Of a stretch of 64,000 bases of DNA, positions 1-12,650 are shown one piece after another. Each line of letters begins with the position of its first letter. Within the stretch, counting starts at the first letter, position 1. The DNA is taken from the NCBI GenBank assembly GCA_021904315.1, contig CM038913.1:8059958-8123957 (forward strand). The letters are read 5' to 3'. Below the pieces are notes generated by a model that was given only the letters and a program-made list of their open reading frames with translations, made no database searches and was not told where the DNA came from. Both the position numbers and the translations under genes were made by a program. This stretch comes from Sphagnum magellanicum. Lineage: Eukaryota; Streptophyta; Sphagnopsida; Sphagnales; Sphagnaceae.

Positions 1-1200
1 TAATAATAATATAAATAAAATTTTATTGTGAATACATTATGTACATATCTTAAAAATTTGAAATCAATATAATGAGTGAAAATAATGTATAAAGACTTTT
101 AAAACTTTGTAACCACTACTTAAAAACTACCTAAAAGTAACTTCAAAATAGTTTTGACATTAAAAGCACAATTTGGAAATATTTTTTTGTGACATATTTT
201 CGGATATTTTTTAATATACACCTTAACACAATAATATTATTAAAATAATTTAAAATATTTTAAATGTTTTTTGAAAGACATATTAAATTTTCTTAAAGAA
301 TATTTTGTAAAAAAAACAATGGTCTAAGGGGGCACGTGTGGTTCCTTATAGCATGGTTGGGCCTTCTACTCTAAAACTATTGTGTTTTCTAAATGAATTA
401 TCATATATTTTGATTATTTAAGATAATAAAAAATTTGGGAAATAAGAAAAAAAATTATAATAAGAAAATTGTGTGAATATAGTCTACATAGGAATTAGAA
501 TGAATAAAACCATAGATTGTGTATATTGTAAGTACTTTAGAAAATATAATTTGTATTGTTTTGTTAATAGACGAAAAACGATTTTGAGTAAAATTTGTGC
601 CTACTTGAATATTTAAAGAACAACCAAGAACAATTATAATAAAATTATGCGAATTATTTTTGTTTTCATTTCTTATTTTCAAGTTTTTCAAGCCAAACAT
701 GTCATGTTGCAACCTTTTATGTTGTAGTTGCTATGATTTGGGACTTAAATATGAAACCCTAAATTATTTTCCATATTATGTTTTAGCTTTTCAATTATTT
801 TTTATTATTCTGATTAGTTTTTCTATTTTGCAAGAATCATGTTGTTTGCATTTTGATTGTTTTGTTTTGTTTTGTTTTGTTTTTTTTTTTGTAGTTTCCA
901 ATTTCTTACAAGAGGTATTGGATGGTTGATAAGGTAGAAGTAATAACAACATATTGTGGAATTAGGTAAAACACATGCTATTCCATTTAATATTTTCATA
1001 GATGCGAGGTATCATTAAATGAAAGTTGCTAATGATGAAGTAGTTCTAAGATTTTCAACAATTTGTTTTGGTAAAATAATAAAAAAGTCAAATGTGCTAT
1101 TTGTTGAAAAGGAGTGCATCTTGAGCTAAACAATGTGTTAACCTACCTTTCCATCTAGCCTGAACTTACGATTTGGATATTTTTACATGCAAATTATTTT
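1..1200. other. AT-rich intergenic DNA
   Basis: No gene is supported here. The stretch is strongly AT-rich, with poly-T and TTTTG runs near 860-895. The short open frames have no recognisable domain and a composition like the surrounding non-coding DNA. Confidence 0.6.
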
Positions 1201-1301
1201 TTAATAAGAGGGTGCTCTAAACTTCGTGTTTCGAATTTTGATGAATTTAATTTGATATCCTTACTTAATAATGTTGTTTTGAGGTTTTGTCAAGGTGTTT
1301 C

Positions 1302-2431
1302 CAAAAATTGGAGGATGGACATAACTCGTTGTTTTATAAATTGGCATTGGCTTGTAATTGATTGCTCGATTTTTGATGTGATTGAGATTTTTAAGGACCT
1401 TGCTCGTTGAAGTCCATCTTAGTGGTTTGTTGAGAAATTAAGTTCACATCCATTGTGTTTATGCCTTAAGCCTAAGTGGAAGGCTTTTGATGAGGTATGG
1501 TTTACGATTATTCCTATTGGTTGTAATTAGGTTTGTCTCATTATGGACAAGTTGATTGTTGATTTCCTTGATTTAGGCAAAAAAATGTTGTTGAACAAGA
1601 TGGGTCAATGTGTTGGAATTACATGAATGGAAAAGGTGCTTGTACCTCATGAGTATGGTTTGGAGGTAACAAGGCATAATGACCCTATTTCATATGGCAA
1701 ATAAGTTTTAAAACTTAAATTAAAAAAAAAAATTGGTTTTTTTGTTTGAATTGTTTGATGTTTTTTTTGTAGTTATAACCAAATTGATAAAGCATTTATG
1801 TGATAGAGCAATGTAGTGGATTATTTTGGGCAAGTTTAAATCTGGCCGATTATTATGTTTTGAAGAGGCTTTTGATGAGGAGAAGGCTACCTATGAAAAG
1901 ATGAATGTAGGTGGAGAAGAGGTAAGTAATTTGCTTTCTTATGTTTTTGGTTTTTTGGTGTTTGTTTTTTTAATACATTTTTTGATTTTGCAAGTTTGTA
2001 ATGATTTTGTTGGAGAAGAGCATTTTGATTCTAGAGTTGGTGTTATTAATGTTGTGTTTAATGGTGTGGTAGGAGGTTCTTATGTACTTCGAGTTCATAA
2101 ATTTTCCATTGTTGTTGCATCTAAAAGATGTCCTTTTGATATCCTTATCAGGGTTCCTTCTTTTAATTGTAGTGTTAGTGTTGCCTTTGTAGATCAAGAG
2201 AAGATTATTAGTCCAGTTCTTAGTGTTGGTTCTATGGATTGAGAGAAAAATGTGGTGCAAGTTGCAGATTTTGGCATTGGCGGATTTGGTGCATTTGGAT
2301 TTATGATGGATTTAGAAGATTCATCTTGGAACACCATGTTTGAGAAAGAGCTACCCAAGTACAAGGATTCATTGGATACCATTTTTCCACATTTGGAAAA
2401 AATTGCCCTATTAGCATTACATATGTAGTTG
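1302..2431 (+). pseudogene. Decayed coding relic, unassigned
   Basis: One frame reads as protein-like sequence from 1302 to about 1703, broken only by a few stops. It contains stretches such as KPKWKAFDEVWFTIIPIGC and LDLGKKMLLNKMGQCVGI. A second coding-like part runs through 1826-2242 and on past one stop to 2427. At 1921 there is a consensus-like donor (GAG|GTAAGT) and at 1995 a matching pyrimidine-rich TTTTGCAAG acceptor, so an old intron is possible. The internal stops are TGA and TAG triplets that could each come from CGA or CAG by one C-to-T change. I do not recognise the family. A transposon-derived gene or an old host pseudogene are both possible. No function is proposed. Confidence 0.35.
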
Positions 2432-2812
2432 ATCTTAGTCTCTCCCCACCTTAGGAGTACCAAATGGAAAAGACAAGGTTTAATTTTGGTTCATTTTGGA
2501 TGCTTCATATTTTCGACAAACTTCATTTGATTACTTGGATTCCTTGTTTGTAACACTTGCATATAAAAGATCAAGGGGAAGATATGTGGAAAAGATGTAA
2601 AAATTAGGTGAATGTTTAGGATCCATGAGGATGTCCGAGGTCTTGTGTTGGGTTGTTGGGAATTTGGGTCATTACCATGATGTTTGTTCATGAAGGGGAG
2701 GTTCGGAGGTTTTTTGGAAGTTGAACCCTTTGGGTTTGAATTGTTTTCATAAGTTTTCATGGGATTTGGGATTGGGTGAGTGGTATCCAATACACATGAA
2801 CAATGAAAGAGT

Positions 2813-2941
2813 TGATCCACAACCTTCCTTCTTATGAATCCTTTCATTTGTGTAGCCTTCCCTCTTATGAATCCTTTCCTTTGTGCATCTGATATCAATA
2901 GCTGATCCACAACTTTCTCTTTTTATGAATCCTTTGTGCAT
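2813..2941. repeat. Short degenerate direct repeat
   Basis: The phrase CTTATGAATCCTTT, preceded by GATCCACAAC-type sequence, occurs about three times in 130 bp (near 2833, 2871 and 2925, the last as TTTATGAATCC). The overlapping reverse-strand open frames are products of this repetition. The surrounding DNA from 2432 to 3420 shows no supportable gene. Confidence 0.5.
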
Positions 2942-3421
2942 ATGATTTTAGCGTAGTGAGTGCATATTTAGAATTTTGACCTTGTGATCTTGAATTTGTA
3001 GTTTTGCCACTTTGACAAATTAAAAAAATCAATCTTTTTTTTCTATGTGTTTTGCCTTGTAGATTTTTGGCCTTAGAAAAGTATTTTCAGACACTGAAAC
3101 AGAAAATAAAAAATTGTAAAAGTAATTGTAAAAATGAAAAAATACTAATGAAAATAAATAATAGAAAAATATATTAATTAAATGATTTGAAATGGAATGA
3201 AGAAATTAAAAATGAAATAATATTAATTAAAGAAATACAAAATAAAAAAATTAGAAAGAAAAAATAAAATTAGAAAAGAAAAAACAATTTCAAATTAGAA
3301 GAAAAACATCCTGTTGGGTACCTTCTGGCCCGCTGAAGTTACTCTGACAGGCTGTCAGAGAATTCTTCGGCCAAGAGAGGGTACTAAAAATATAAAGGAA
3401 AAAAGTGGGGATGCGTTCCGT

Positions 3422-3540
3422 GTAGGGTAAAGCCCTAGGTCGAGGGCATTACCAAAATAAGGGTGCACGAGGCGGCACGAGGCGACACCCCAGTGCAGGG
3501 CCCATTTTGGTAATGCCCTTGACTGAGGGCTTTTTCCTGA
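3422..3540. repeat. Fold-back element, copy 1
   Basis: Two ~37-bp arms (3422-3459 and 3504-3540) are imperfect reverse complements. They share AGCCCT followed by GGGCATTACCAAAAT on the left, mirrored as ATTTTGGTAATGCCC and AGGGCT on the right. The ~44-bp loop is GC-rich with GCACGAGGC repeats. A related hairpin lies at 4533-4633. A small MITE-like or fold-back repeat is the likeliest origin; no target duplication was found. Confidence 0.6.
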
Positions 3541-3588
3541 CTTAAAGACCTGCCTGAAATTCAGTGTAGAACCCGAGGCACAACAAGA

Positions 3589-3608
3589 GGGGGGGGGGGG
3601 GGGGGGGG
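3589..3608 (+). repeat. Poly-G tract, 20 G
   Basis: An uninterrupted run of 20 G residues begins just after the sequence CAACAAGA. It is a potential G-quadruplex and a place where sequencing length errors are likely. Confidence 0.9.
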
Positions 3609-4532
3609 TGCATTATGAAAAACGAAATGCCCTCCCTGATCCTGGATGAAAAAATATGCTTTATAATGTTACTTGCAGATACACTGCAAAATTTCTGGCA
3701 GGTCATTACGATGTTTAAACAAATCTCAAACTGGTTATGTGGCTGGTCAGAGCACCTCCGTGATGGGGAAAATCTGTATTTAGCAACCATTTTGCTTGGT
3801 GGATTGAACGAACCGATGCACCATCCATTGGAGAGCCGGTTAGGACCAGTCTTGGCAGGTTCTTCCTTCTTTTTAATAAACAACCTTCCTTTTATGAAGA
3901 GCTTGATAAACCACCTAATATAATATGTGAATTCTCTGTAGGTAAAGCTTATCCTCAAAAAATAAAATTTCCATGTGCACAATTGCCAACCCAGACCAAT
4001 CAAATTCAAGTTCAGAGGAGCTCCAATCGGAGCTAGAATTGGAGAAATGCAGCCAAACAAAAAGTCATAATGTTAAGGATTTAAAAATCCATTTGTGATT
4101 AAACATGGAAGCTTATGGGTTCATTTTTTGGATGTCATTAAAGTGATAGTCAACTCTTAAAAAGGCCTCATCATCTTTGTACAGAATAGATACCAGAGAG
4201 GTAAGGTACCATCTAAGGGTTTTGTTTTATAATTTTGTGATGTAGCTGAAGTGATCATCCATAAGACGATTTAGGCAGACTTGGCTACATACTAGATATG
4301 AAAGTAAAAAAAGAACAGATTCCTTCTATATTCTTGGCTAGCTACATAAAAATCTGACCAATTGGATTTTTTTTTCTCGAAATCTGGCGAATTTGGGCCA
4401 GTTTTTCCATTTTGTATAGGTCGAAATCAGAATTTTCACGTCAAAATTTGGCGAAATTTCGCAGAAGAAAAACACTGACCTAGGCTATCTGGTTCTTTAC
4501 CAGCGAATTTCTAACCTTACAGGTTGGTTATG

Positions 4533-4633
4533 TATAGGGTAAGGCCCTACTATAAGGGAATTACTGTGTGAGCACCGAGGGCGGAGCCCGAGGTCCACGC
4601 AGTAATTCCCTGACAGTAGGTCCTTACCCTGCG
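4533..4633. repeat. Fold-back element, copy 2
   Basis: The arms at 4533-4570 and 4596-4633 are imperfect inverted repeats of 38 bp around a 25-bp GC-rich loop. The left arm starts TATAGGGTAAGGCCCTAC and continues into AGGGAATTACTG. It matches the pattern of the 3422-3540 element (AGGGTAARGCCCTA, then AGGGMATTAC), so the two belong to one small repeat family. It is not associated with an ORF. Confidence 0.6.
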
Positions 4634-4934
4634 TAAGGGCCGAGATAATCAATGATTTAAAAAAAAATTCCCTTTCAAGGATCTTATTGGATTACATCGT
4701 GCGCCCTAGGGATCTTGCAATCTCACACCCTCCGCCCTAGGGCTCTTGTTGTAAGCCTGATTACTAAATATAATCTGCCCTATAAATACACTAAGAATTC
4801 TCTCCGAGGTTGTCTCGAATAAGTGACAAAGGGGACCAACATTGGTCATGACTCAGGTGTGAATGAACCATAACTGAGTTAAATATTTAGCTTCACCTTG
4901 GTAAACCTATCCTGGTCCTGTAGGTTGGTAGTTC

Positions 4935-5829
4935 CAGTGTTGTGCATGTAGATGGTTTGGGACTTACACTCTGTGTAAGTGTGAAAATAAATGTATTTAT
5001 ATAATTTTGCACGGTCCAAAAAAACAATGTAAATGTAAAAAATATATATATTATATGATTTTACATGGCTATGTAAAACAATGGAAATATAAAACACTGT
5101 AAAAAATGTGATTTTTACTTGAGGAGGGGAGATTTTATAATGGGTTTTTGATGATAAGCCAGATAAAAGGCCCATTGCAAAAAAAAAGCTATCAAAATAT
5201 ACACCTACAAGTAATTCATATGACTTTGCAAGAAGGTATGGTCAGTAAAGGAATATAATAAAACTATCTATCAAGTAAGGAAAACAACACTAAAAGCCTG
5301 AGTTTGATCATAAATAGAGTGAAATTCAAAAAAATAAAAACCTACCCAAAAAGAAGAAAAACATTAGCATTCAAAGGTGGGGGAACATCAGTTTTTGTGG
5401 TGAACTGAGTTTCACCCTGTCTTTCCTTTTTCTTTAGCGCCTCCACTGTTGCTGCATATATTTTCACTGCTCCTACTTGTAAAGCTACTATAATTAGTCT
5501 TGAACCTTGTGCATTAAATGCTGATTTTCAGCATTTCATTCCCAGATTTAATAGAATTTTCTTACTTTATGGATACCCCTAAAAGAAGGGTTTGGGGTGA
5601 AAGGAGGCCCAAAGACAGGGTGACCTTACAAATAATTTTAGTATTTACATTTACACCACGCCTTGTATGTGTATATGACAAATATTTACACTGGCCTCGT
5701 GTAAGTGTAAAAAAAATATATATACACTGCAACAGGATAAGTGTAAGTGTAAAAAATTTGGATGATTTACACTTACATGAGATTTACATGCCGTATATAC
5801 GGCTATTGACACTTATATGCACAACACTG
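4935..5829. mobile_element. Non-autonomous hAT-like element
   Basis: The 895-bp unit starts CAGTGTTGTGCAT and ends ATGCACAACACTG, an exact 13-bp terminal inverted repeat with the CAG...CTG ends usual for hAT transposons. Flanks are GTAGTTC on the left (4928-4934) and GTAGTTAC on the right (5830-5837). These fit an 8-bp target duplication that lost one A on the left. Subterminal regions at both ends are rich in GTAAGTGTAA/TTACACTTAC-type motifs, another hAT habit. There is no transposase: the ORF at 5518-5841 runs through the right end and has no recognisable domain. A short palindrome, GCCGTATATACGGC, lies near 5790. Confidence 0.75.
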
Positions 5830-6756
5830 GTAGTTACATAGATCTGTAGGTAGCTACTAGGTGAGTAGATGCACATAGATGCTTAGCACATAAAAAGGGG
5901 CTAGGATTCTTAGTAGGTAGGTACCAAAGCTAACCACAGTGGTTAGTTAGGGAACTACAACACAATGGAAAAGTGTTAACTATCCATCCACCATCCATCC
6001 GTTAGGAAGGGCTGGTGGCTTTTGGTTCACTCTGGCCCATTTTAGGGGGGATTCATTTGGAAGATAAGGAGGGGGGTTCTACTTTCGAAAAGTTCCAGAT
6101 ATGATTCATTTTTTGAAGCTACTTTCAGTTCAAAACCTTGACCACATGACCACATTTCAACCCGTGCATTAACACGGAACCAGATGATAGGTGACAAGCA
6201 CAGCAATGTGATGCAGCCCGGGAATCCAGTGGTATTTCCAAAGCTTCAACTTTACAGGGCAACCAATTAAGTTTTGTTTTGGTAAAGCGATCCTCACTTT
6301 CGGCTTCACTTTCGGTCTCACTCTACCCACTCAACCTCATTTTTCAGTTATCCAGAAAGTGCCCCCAAACCAAAATGAGAGTCACTCTTCAAAATTAAAG
6401 ATGAACTCTCCCAAAAGTGGTTTCTTTTCTAACCACAAAACGATGAACTCCTCCGAATGGATTCTTTCTTAACCACACGACAGGTTACCGAGGTTACAGC
6501 AATGAGGGGGGAGTATTGGGATTATTCCCTGGACTTGCCAATGCCGTCTCTCTGTAGGATCCCCAGGCTTGCTGCTGCAAACAGAGGACCTGAAATTGAG
6601 GATGGAACAAGCATAATAAAATCATCTATGTTTTGATTGCTTGATTCCAAGTGGAAACAAAAGGCAACCTCTGTGATTTTCTTGCTGGATTCCCTAACAA
6701 AAACCAACCTTTGTAGTTTGCTTACTGGATTCCCTCAACCCCTCCAGCTTCTTCTC

Positions 6757-6870
6757 CACACACACACACATATTTCTGTTTTCCCAATGGCCCCACACAC
6801 ACACACACAAACTGCAAATTTCTGCACACATAATCTCTCTTTCTGACTGCCCCACACACACAAACTGCAA
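6757..6870. repeat. CA microsatellite cluster
   Basis: Three separate (CA)n runs lie within about 115 bp. They explain the overlapping open frames on both strands here, which should not be read as genes. Confidence 0.85.
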
Positions 6871-7764
6871 ATTTATCTTTTCGGACACATACGCTCGCGC
6901 ATTTCTCTTTTCTGGTGGACCTACAAATTGCAACACATTGCAGGATCCCACGCCTGCAAATTTCACACACATTTCACTCTTCTCCCGCAGATCCCATTTC
7001 TTTCAAATTACAACACACATTTTTTCAACAACACCAATCTGGCTCGGAGGCTTTGACTCCAACACACAACACATTTTGGGCTTGGAGGTGGCTCCTTCTC
7101 CTGAAAATCACAAGACACACCCCAACAAATTTCCTGCTTGGTGATGGGTCTCACTCCAAATTGCAAGCCATTCCTCCCAACATAGACAGAAAAAAAACAT
7201 AGAGAAGCACGCACCCAAATTGTGACAAATTTCTAGAATCCTTCAAATCTCAACAAATTTTTGAAGACCTTCAAGCATAGTTCTTGGTCCTCCACAAAAC
7301 ATACAACGTAGCATGAAACTCATGTTTGGGCCAAAATTGAGTTTCCTCTTGCATTTTCCTACCTTTGGAGAAGTCATGTTGTCCCATTTTGGTGTCACTG
7401 TCAACACTTTGGCCAAACTCAAGGTTCCATTCCCAAGTTTGGTCAACTTTATGGATAACTTTATTATATGTGATTTCTAAATATAACTTTTTTTCCTCCA
7501 TTAGAACGTCTCCATTCCAATACCCTATCAGCCTTGTCAACAATAGTTTGATGACAATTTTATGGATGAACTCCCCACCCACAACTCTATGATCACCAAA
7601 TTTTTATCAATCTTGTCTTTCAAAGGCTTCCCACTTCAATGTTGGCATACTCTTTTCTATTGTATCAAGAGCCCCATTACATTGTATTGCAACAAAAGCT
7701 TGTTGTGTGGAAAAATAAATTTCAACGTGAGTATTAAAAAAAAACTGCAATTCAAGCTCCTTTC

Positions 7765-8270
7765 ATGAAATTTTTTTCTTTTTGGTTGTGTGCAATTACT
7801 AAAATGCAATTCTTTTTTTTGTTGTGTAGAAGAAAAAGTTACAATGCAACCTTTTTTTATTATTTAGAAGAAGAAACTACAATGCAAGCTTGGTTTGTGA
7901 GAAAAGAAGAAAAAGAAATGCAATGTAACACAAGTTTTTTCTTTCCTTTTTGGATGTGCTTGCTAGAACACAAGCTTGTTGCATTGAAGAAGCACAAAAG
8001 AGAAAAATGCTTCTTCTTCTTCTTATTGCAATGCAAAGCCGATTTTTATGTTTTATTTTTGATGTGTGTGCTTTGTACAATGTGAGCTTTTAAAAAAAAA
8101 TTCTTATGCACCTTTGTTGCATGGAAGAAGTGCTTGCTTGCTTCTTCTTCTTGCTACAACACTAAGAATAAGTTCTTTTCTTCTTGTTGCACTTTGCCTT
8201 GACTACTTTGTTTTCTTATTACAATGTTTCTTTTCCTTTTTGGTTTGCATACTTTGTGATGTGTGATGGC
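7765..8270. repeat. Degenerate AAGAAG/TTGCA-rich array
   Basis: A loosely repeated block alternates TTGTTGCAT/ATGCAA-like words with AAGAAGAAA tracts about every 50-60 bp. The open frames at 7765-8085 and 8066-8266 come from this composition. Its word content resembles the reverse complement of the 61-bp array at 32.6-33.1 kb, but I cannot show homology by eye. Confidence 0.4.
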
Positions 8271-9119
8271 AATGGGGTACAACATCTTTACAATGGCATA
8301 AGTTTTGACAACTTTGATTTTGTTACAAAAATTTGTTAGTTTACAATGGAAATGTTCTTAAACTATATGATCCAAAAGAAATTAAGGATATTTGAATGGG
8401 TTTTTTCTCTTATTTGCTTTTAGAAGGATGTAAATCCAATAGTCCTATGGTGCTTAAGAAAGTATGAGGTCATTTGTCAATAATGAACAATTTTTTTCAA
8501 GATTTGAAACATATGTTAATGGTTTAAAATCATAGAATCATGTAATAGATGGCTAGATTTTATGATGATTGTAAAAGAGAAAGGGAATCAAATTTTTGAA
8601 ATAAAAGGTCAATATAATAAATTTTAATACTGTAAGAGGTTTTGTTTCAATGTTGGGTGGGTGTCATACATGAAATGAGAATTAGCCAAAAGTTCAAACC
8701 AATTCTCATTAGGAAAATCATTGGATATTATTTATAATCTTATTTGAGTTGATATCCAACCCATAAGGTATCATTAGGGTGAGAATTGACCTTTGAGTCC
8801 TTGCTCCTTTATTTAAATTTTAAAAGAAAGATACCATGACAAGGTAATCAAATAGATTAAGGTAAAATTCTGAATTAGACATCTTAGGTTTCCAAATGAA
8901 AAAATATGGTTTTAGGTTTCAAGTAGTGTTTTCACAACCATTGAAAGTGCAAAGTTGAAAATTGAAGGTTTTTCTTCATTTTTTAGAAACAAAATAAAGC
9001 GCCACATTTTTGTTAATCGATTTTTTTTGTTCATTAGATGTTAAATCTTTATGATGTTTTGAAAATCAATATTTGTATTTTTTATGGTTTGTAAGTTGAG
9101 TCTTTTTTGGCTTGTTTAG

Positions 9120-9790
9120 CTCTTTTTGTGTTGTTGTTTAATTTCTTTTAAAATTCCTCTTGCATTATTGTTCACTTTTTTTGTGTTACCATTCAATTGT
9201 TATTTGGTTGTTGTTTAGGTCTTCTTGTTGTTGATTAACTCCTTTTGCATTACTGATTGAATTTTTTACATTGTTGATAAGTTTTTCTTGTATTGATGTT
9301 CATTCCTCTTACATTGTTACTTGGCTTTTCTTGTGTTGTTTAGTTGTTATTTGGCTCTTCTTGTTGTTATTAGCTCCTCTTGTTGTGTTGTTCAATTCTT
9401 CTTATTGTTATTTAGTTCTTCTTCTTATTATTTAGTTGTTTTTATTGTGTTAGTTGGCTCCTTTTATTGTGTTGGTTTGATTCCTCTTGTTGTTGGTCAA
9501 CTCTTCTTGTTAATGTTGGTTGATTATTCTTGTTGTTGGTGTTATTGGCTAGTTTTTTTTGTTTTGCCATTCGGTTCCTTTTATTATTAGTGTTGTTGGT
9601 CAACTCTTCTTATTGTAGGTTTGTTCTTCTTGTTGTTGGTTGATTTTTTTTTTGGGCTATTGTTTAAGTCCTTTCATTATGTTGATCGATTCCTTTTGTC
9701 GTTGTTCAATCCTTTTGTTGATTGTTTGATGATTGGCTATTCTTTTGTTGTTGTTCAACTTTTGTTATTGTTGTTTTGTGCCTCCAAGTT
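9120..9790 (+). repeat. GTT/CTT low-complexity tract
   Basis: The sequence is dominated by TTGTTGTTGG, TCTTCTTGTTG and similar words without a fixed period. It keeps some frames free of stops (9321-9590 and 9621-9869), giving Leu/Val/Phe/Ser-only translations that are not credible proteins. Confidence 0.7.
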
Positions 9791-10153
9791 TAAGTACCTT
9801 TTTGACCTAGCTCCCATGTGTGTTGCTCGGTTCTTCTTGGGTTGTTCCTTAGTTCCTTTTGTTATTTGACTCCTCTTGTTGCTACTTGTTAGTTTGGTAC
9901 TTCCCCACATTTTGTCTATGTAAGTTTGGGAATGAACAACTTGGATTCACCATTGAGTCATTTTTTCAAGAATGATTTTCAAATTATGCTTGTTATTTTG
10001 TGTTATTTTGTTAATGTTTATCTTTCCATTTATTTTGGTGAAATATTTTTGTGTTTTAAGTTCAATATATTTTTGTGTTTTAAGTTGAATATTTCTTTGT
10101 TATTAAACTTGGCAACATTCCAACATTATGAAATATGTTTATTGTTTGTAAAA

Positions 10154-10156
<3 letters not shown>

Positions 10157-10222
<66 letters not shown>
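10157..10222. repeat. (AT)n microsatellite
   Basis: An uninterrupted alternating AT tract of about 66 bp, self-complementary and likely to vary in length. Confidence 0.95.
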
Positions 10223-10224
<2 letters not shown>

Positions 10225-12109
10225 CATTACACTTCATTTTGCATACTCATCTTTTACATGAAGTTAAAAGGGTTAAATGACTTATTTTGACCTTATAAAT
10301 GTTAGTAAATGTTTTGAACCAACGTGCCCCCAAACTCCTTGAGGAACCGAAATGTGGGTCCCAAAGTGAAATAGTGGAAAAAAAAAGGAATCAAGGCATG
10401 CTCCCTAGCTTGCAACATTTCAAGGGTAGAAAGGCGTGTTGGAGCTTTGGGATGGGACTAGAACAAACTCACAAGCAAGAATTCAAGATAAAATCAACTT
10501 GCACAACCAAAAAAAAAGAGCGGTTAGTGCAAGTTGAACATAAATGGTGTGATGGATTTAGTAAGGACAAATTCAAACACAAGCTTTACACGGCCCACAA
10601 CCTTTGGGAAGAGGCACCACTTTGCTCCCTATAGTATATTCTAAAACTTTTCGCGGGAACTACATCCAAATGGCACTTTTTCTTAGGATTTTCAAGTGCA
10701 AGTCCCAATTTTGGGACTTTTGTTGTCTTGAAACTTTGGATGCTCATATCTTTTTCAAATCAATTTGTTTGGAACAAGCAAGTGCACTATTTTATAACCC
10801 TCAAAAAGATCTTTCTAGTCGTGTATTGCGCCCCAATTAGAGATCATTTGACCCTTGTTCTAAGGGGATTTGTGGTCAGTAGCCAAATTTTCAATTTGAC
10901 TTTCGCCCTTTCTTTTGATCATAATTCATGCATATCATGTCTAAATGAGCAATGCGTTTAAATTTATGCGTTTAAATTTTAAAACCTTTCCAATAGTATC
11001 TTGGAGGCCCAATTTGGTGCTTGTTTGCCTTTTTAACCAAGGTTCTGAACATTCGGGACTTTTGCACAAGTGCAATTCCCAAAATGGGATTACATCTAGG
11101 AATCATTGGGCTCCATCTTTTACATTCTTCCCCATTTGTGAGAGTGTGTTTCACACCCAAACACACTCTCTTGACCTCATGGGCCTTTGCACTCTACATT
11201 TAGTTGCGAACCTGATGTTAAGGTTTTGACATGAATTATATTAAAGGCATATTTTGACATTGAATTAAATCAATTTGCAAATAAAAAATTAAAATTTGGT
11301 AGAATAATCTTTTGTTTCATTTTTTCCATTCTTATTGAATAACACTTTTGAAAAATTGTTGAAAAATGGAGCAATGAAATGGAAATGAAAACATAATTTC
11401 CATTGAAAATGAAACATGTGAAATTTTTCTCAATGATGTTCCTATGGAAAAAATGTTTGAAAATTATCCTAGTTTGGAAATAGAAAGTGATAAAGTTTAT
11501 CAAAATGAAAAAGAAAAATGAAAATGAACCTTTAGTTGCATGTTGAGAAAACTAAATGGGGACCTCACGGTAGAAATAATTTGAAAATATTAACATTGAA
11601 TGTTAAATTTTGTTTGTAGGTTTGTTTCCAAAGTGATTATGTTCCAAGAAGCTTTGTTGTTTTCAAAATGTTATTTAACCTTTATTACAATAAACAAACT
11701 TTTGTCAAAATTAATGGAAGAATGTTTCTTCTTTTTACATGGCACATTTATCAAATAAGTGTTGATTGCCTTTCCTTGGTTGTGAGTGTTTGTGTTTTGA
11801 ATCAATCTTAAGGCCATTGGTTGTTAAGTGATGCATTGCATACTATAGTAGCAATGTTATGTGATGCATTGCATTCTGTAGTAACAATGTGTTTGAAAAT
11901 GAAAGAAGAAGGTGAAATCCCACCAACCATAGTTAATTTGATAAATCATGATTTTGGGATATTTTTGAATTATCTTTGTTGACCTTTAACATTTTGGGAT
12001 GTTAGAGTTTTTCTTTTCCTTTTTAAGGAAATATGATGCCCAAAAACCCTTAACCTGTTACTTTTGATGCTAGATTTTAAGTTTTAAAACCTTTTAATAT
12101 CATCTTATA

Positions 12110-12650
12110 TTGGCCATGAAAAGGGTGTGGTTATTTTTGAAAAATATGATCAAATGCCATAATCATTTACATCATGTGTTAGAATATGAAGTTGGTTGTG
12201 CAAATATAATGGTTCAAAAAGGTTGTAGTTTGGATTTTTTTTAATAAATTGCTAGCACCAATGATGAAAGAGTTTGAGGGCAAAAAGTTTTAGATTTTCA
12301 AACAATACCAAGTGGACATCTAAGGATATCAAAGTTCCTATTTTATGGTGAGAAAAACACAAATCTATGTTTCTCATTGTTGGTTTTTTGGCTTATCAAA
12401 TATTAGGCATTGTAAGATTTCAAATTGAGAAAAAAAAGACTTTCTTTTTAGTCAACATATTAACAAATTAAGTTATTATTTACAAATGACCAATTTGAAG
12501 AAATTCATATTTGTGAACAAGAATTGGCTCCACGATTCAAAAGTTGATTGTAAATCATTTTCTAATTTGGTGCAATTAATTGAAAATGACTTAGAGAAGA
12601 AGAGTTAAAACAATTCGAAAGTTCATTTGAACAAGGTAAAGTTGTAGACA
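12110..12650 (+). pseudogene. Possible transposon coding relic
   Basis: Protein-like segments with frame changes and stops occur here, for example NWLHDSKVDCKSFSNL followed by VQLIENDLEKK near 12530-12600. The layout recalls the C-terminal tail of some plant hAT-like proteins, but the match is from memory and weak. No start, terminal repeats or intact frame is visible. An unrelated decayed gene is equally possible. The short direct duplication at 11827-11890 (GTGATGCATTGCAT twice) lies just upstream. Confidence 0.25.

Noticed and set aside
3615-3923. 102-codon forward ORF after the poly-G tract
   Set aside because: No recognisable domain, overlapped by a longer reverse frame of equal quality; no support as a gene.
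6694-7214. Several overlapping ORFs on both strands near the CA repeats
   Set aside because: CA/TG microsatellites keep frames open; no family resemblance and no consistent coding frame.
9321-9869. Leu/Val/Phe-rich ORFs resembling membrane proteins
   Set aside because: They come from a GTT/CTT low-complexity tract. Hydrophobicity follows from T-rich codons.
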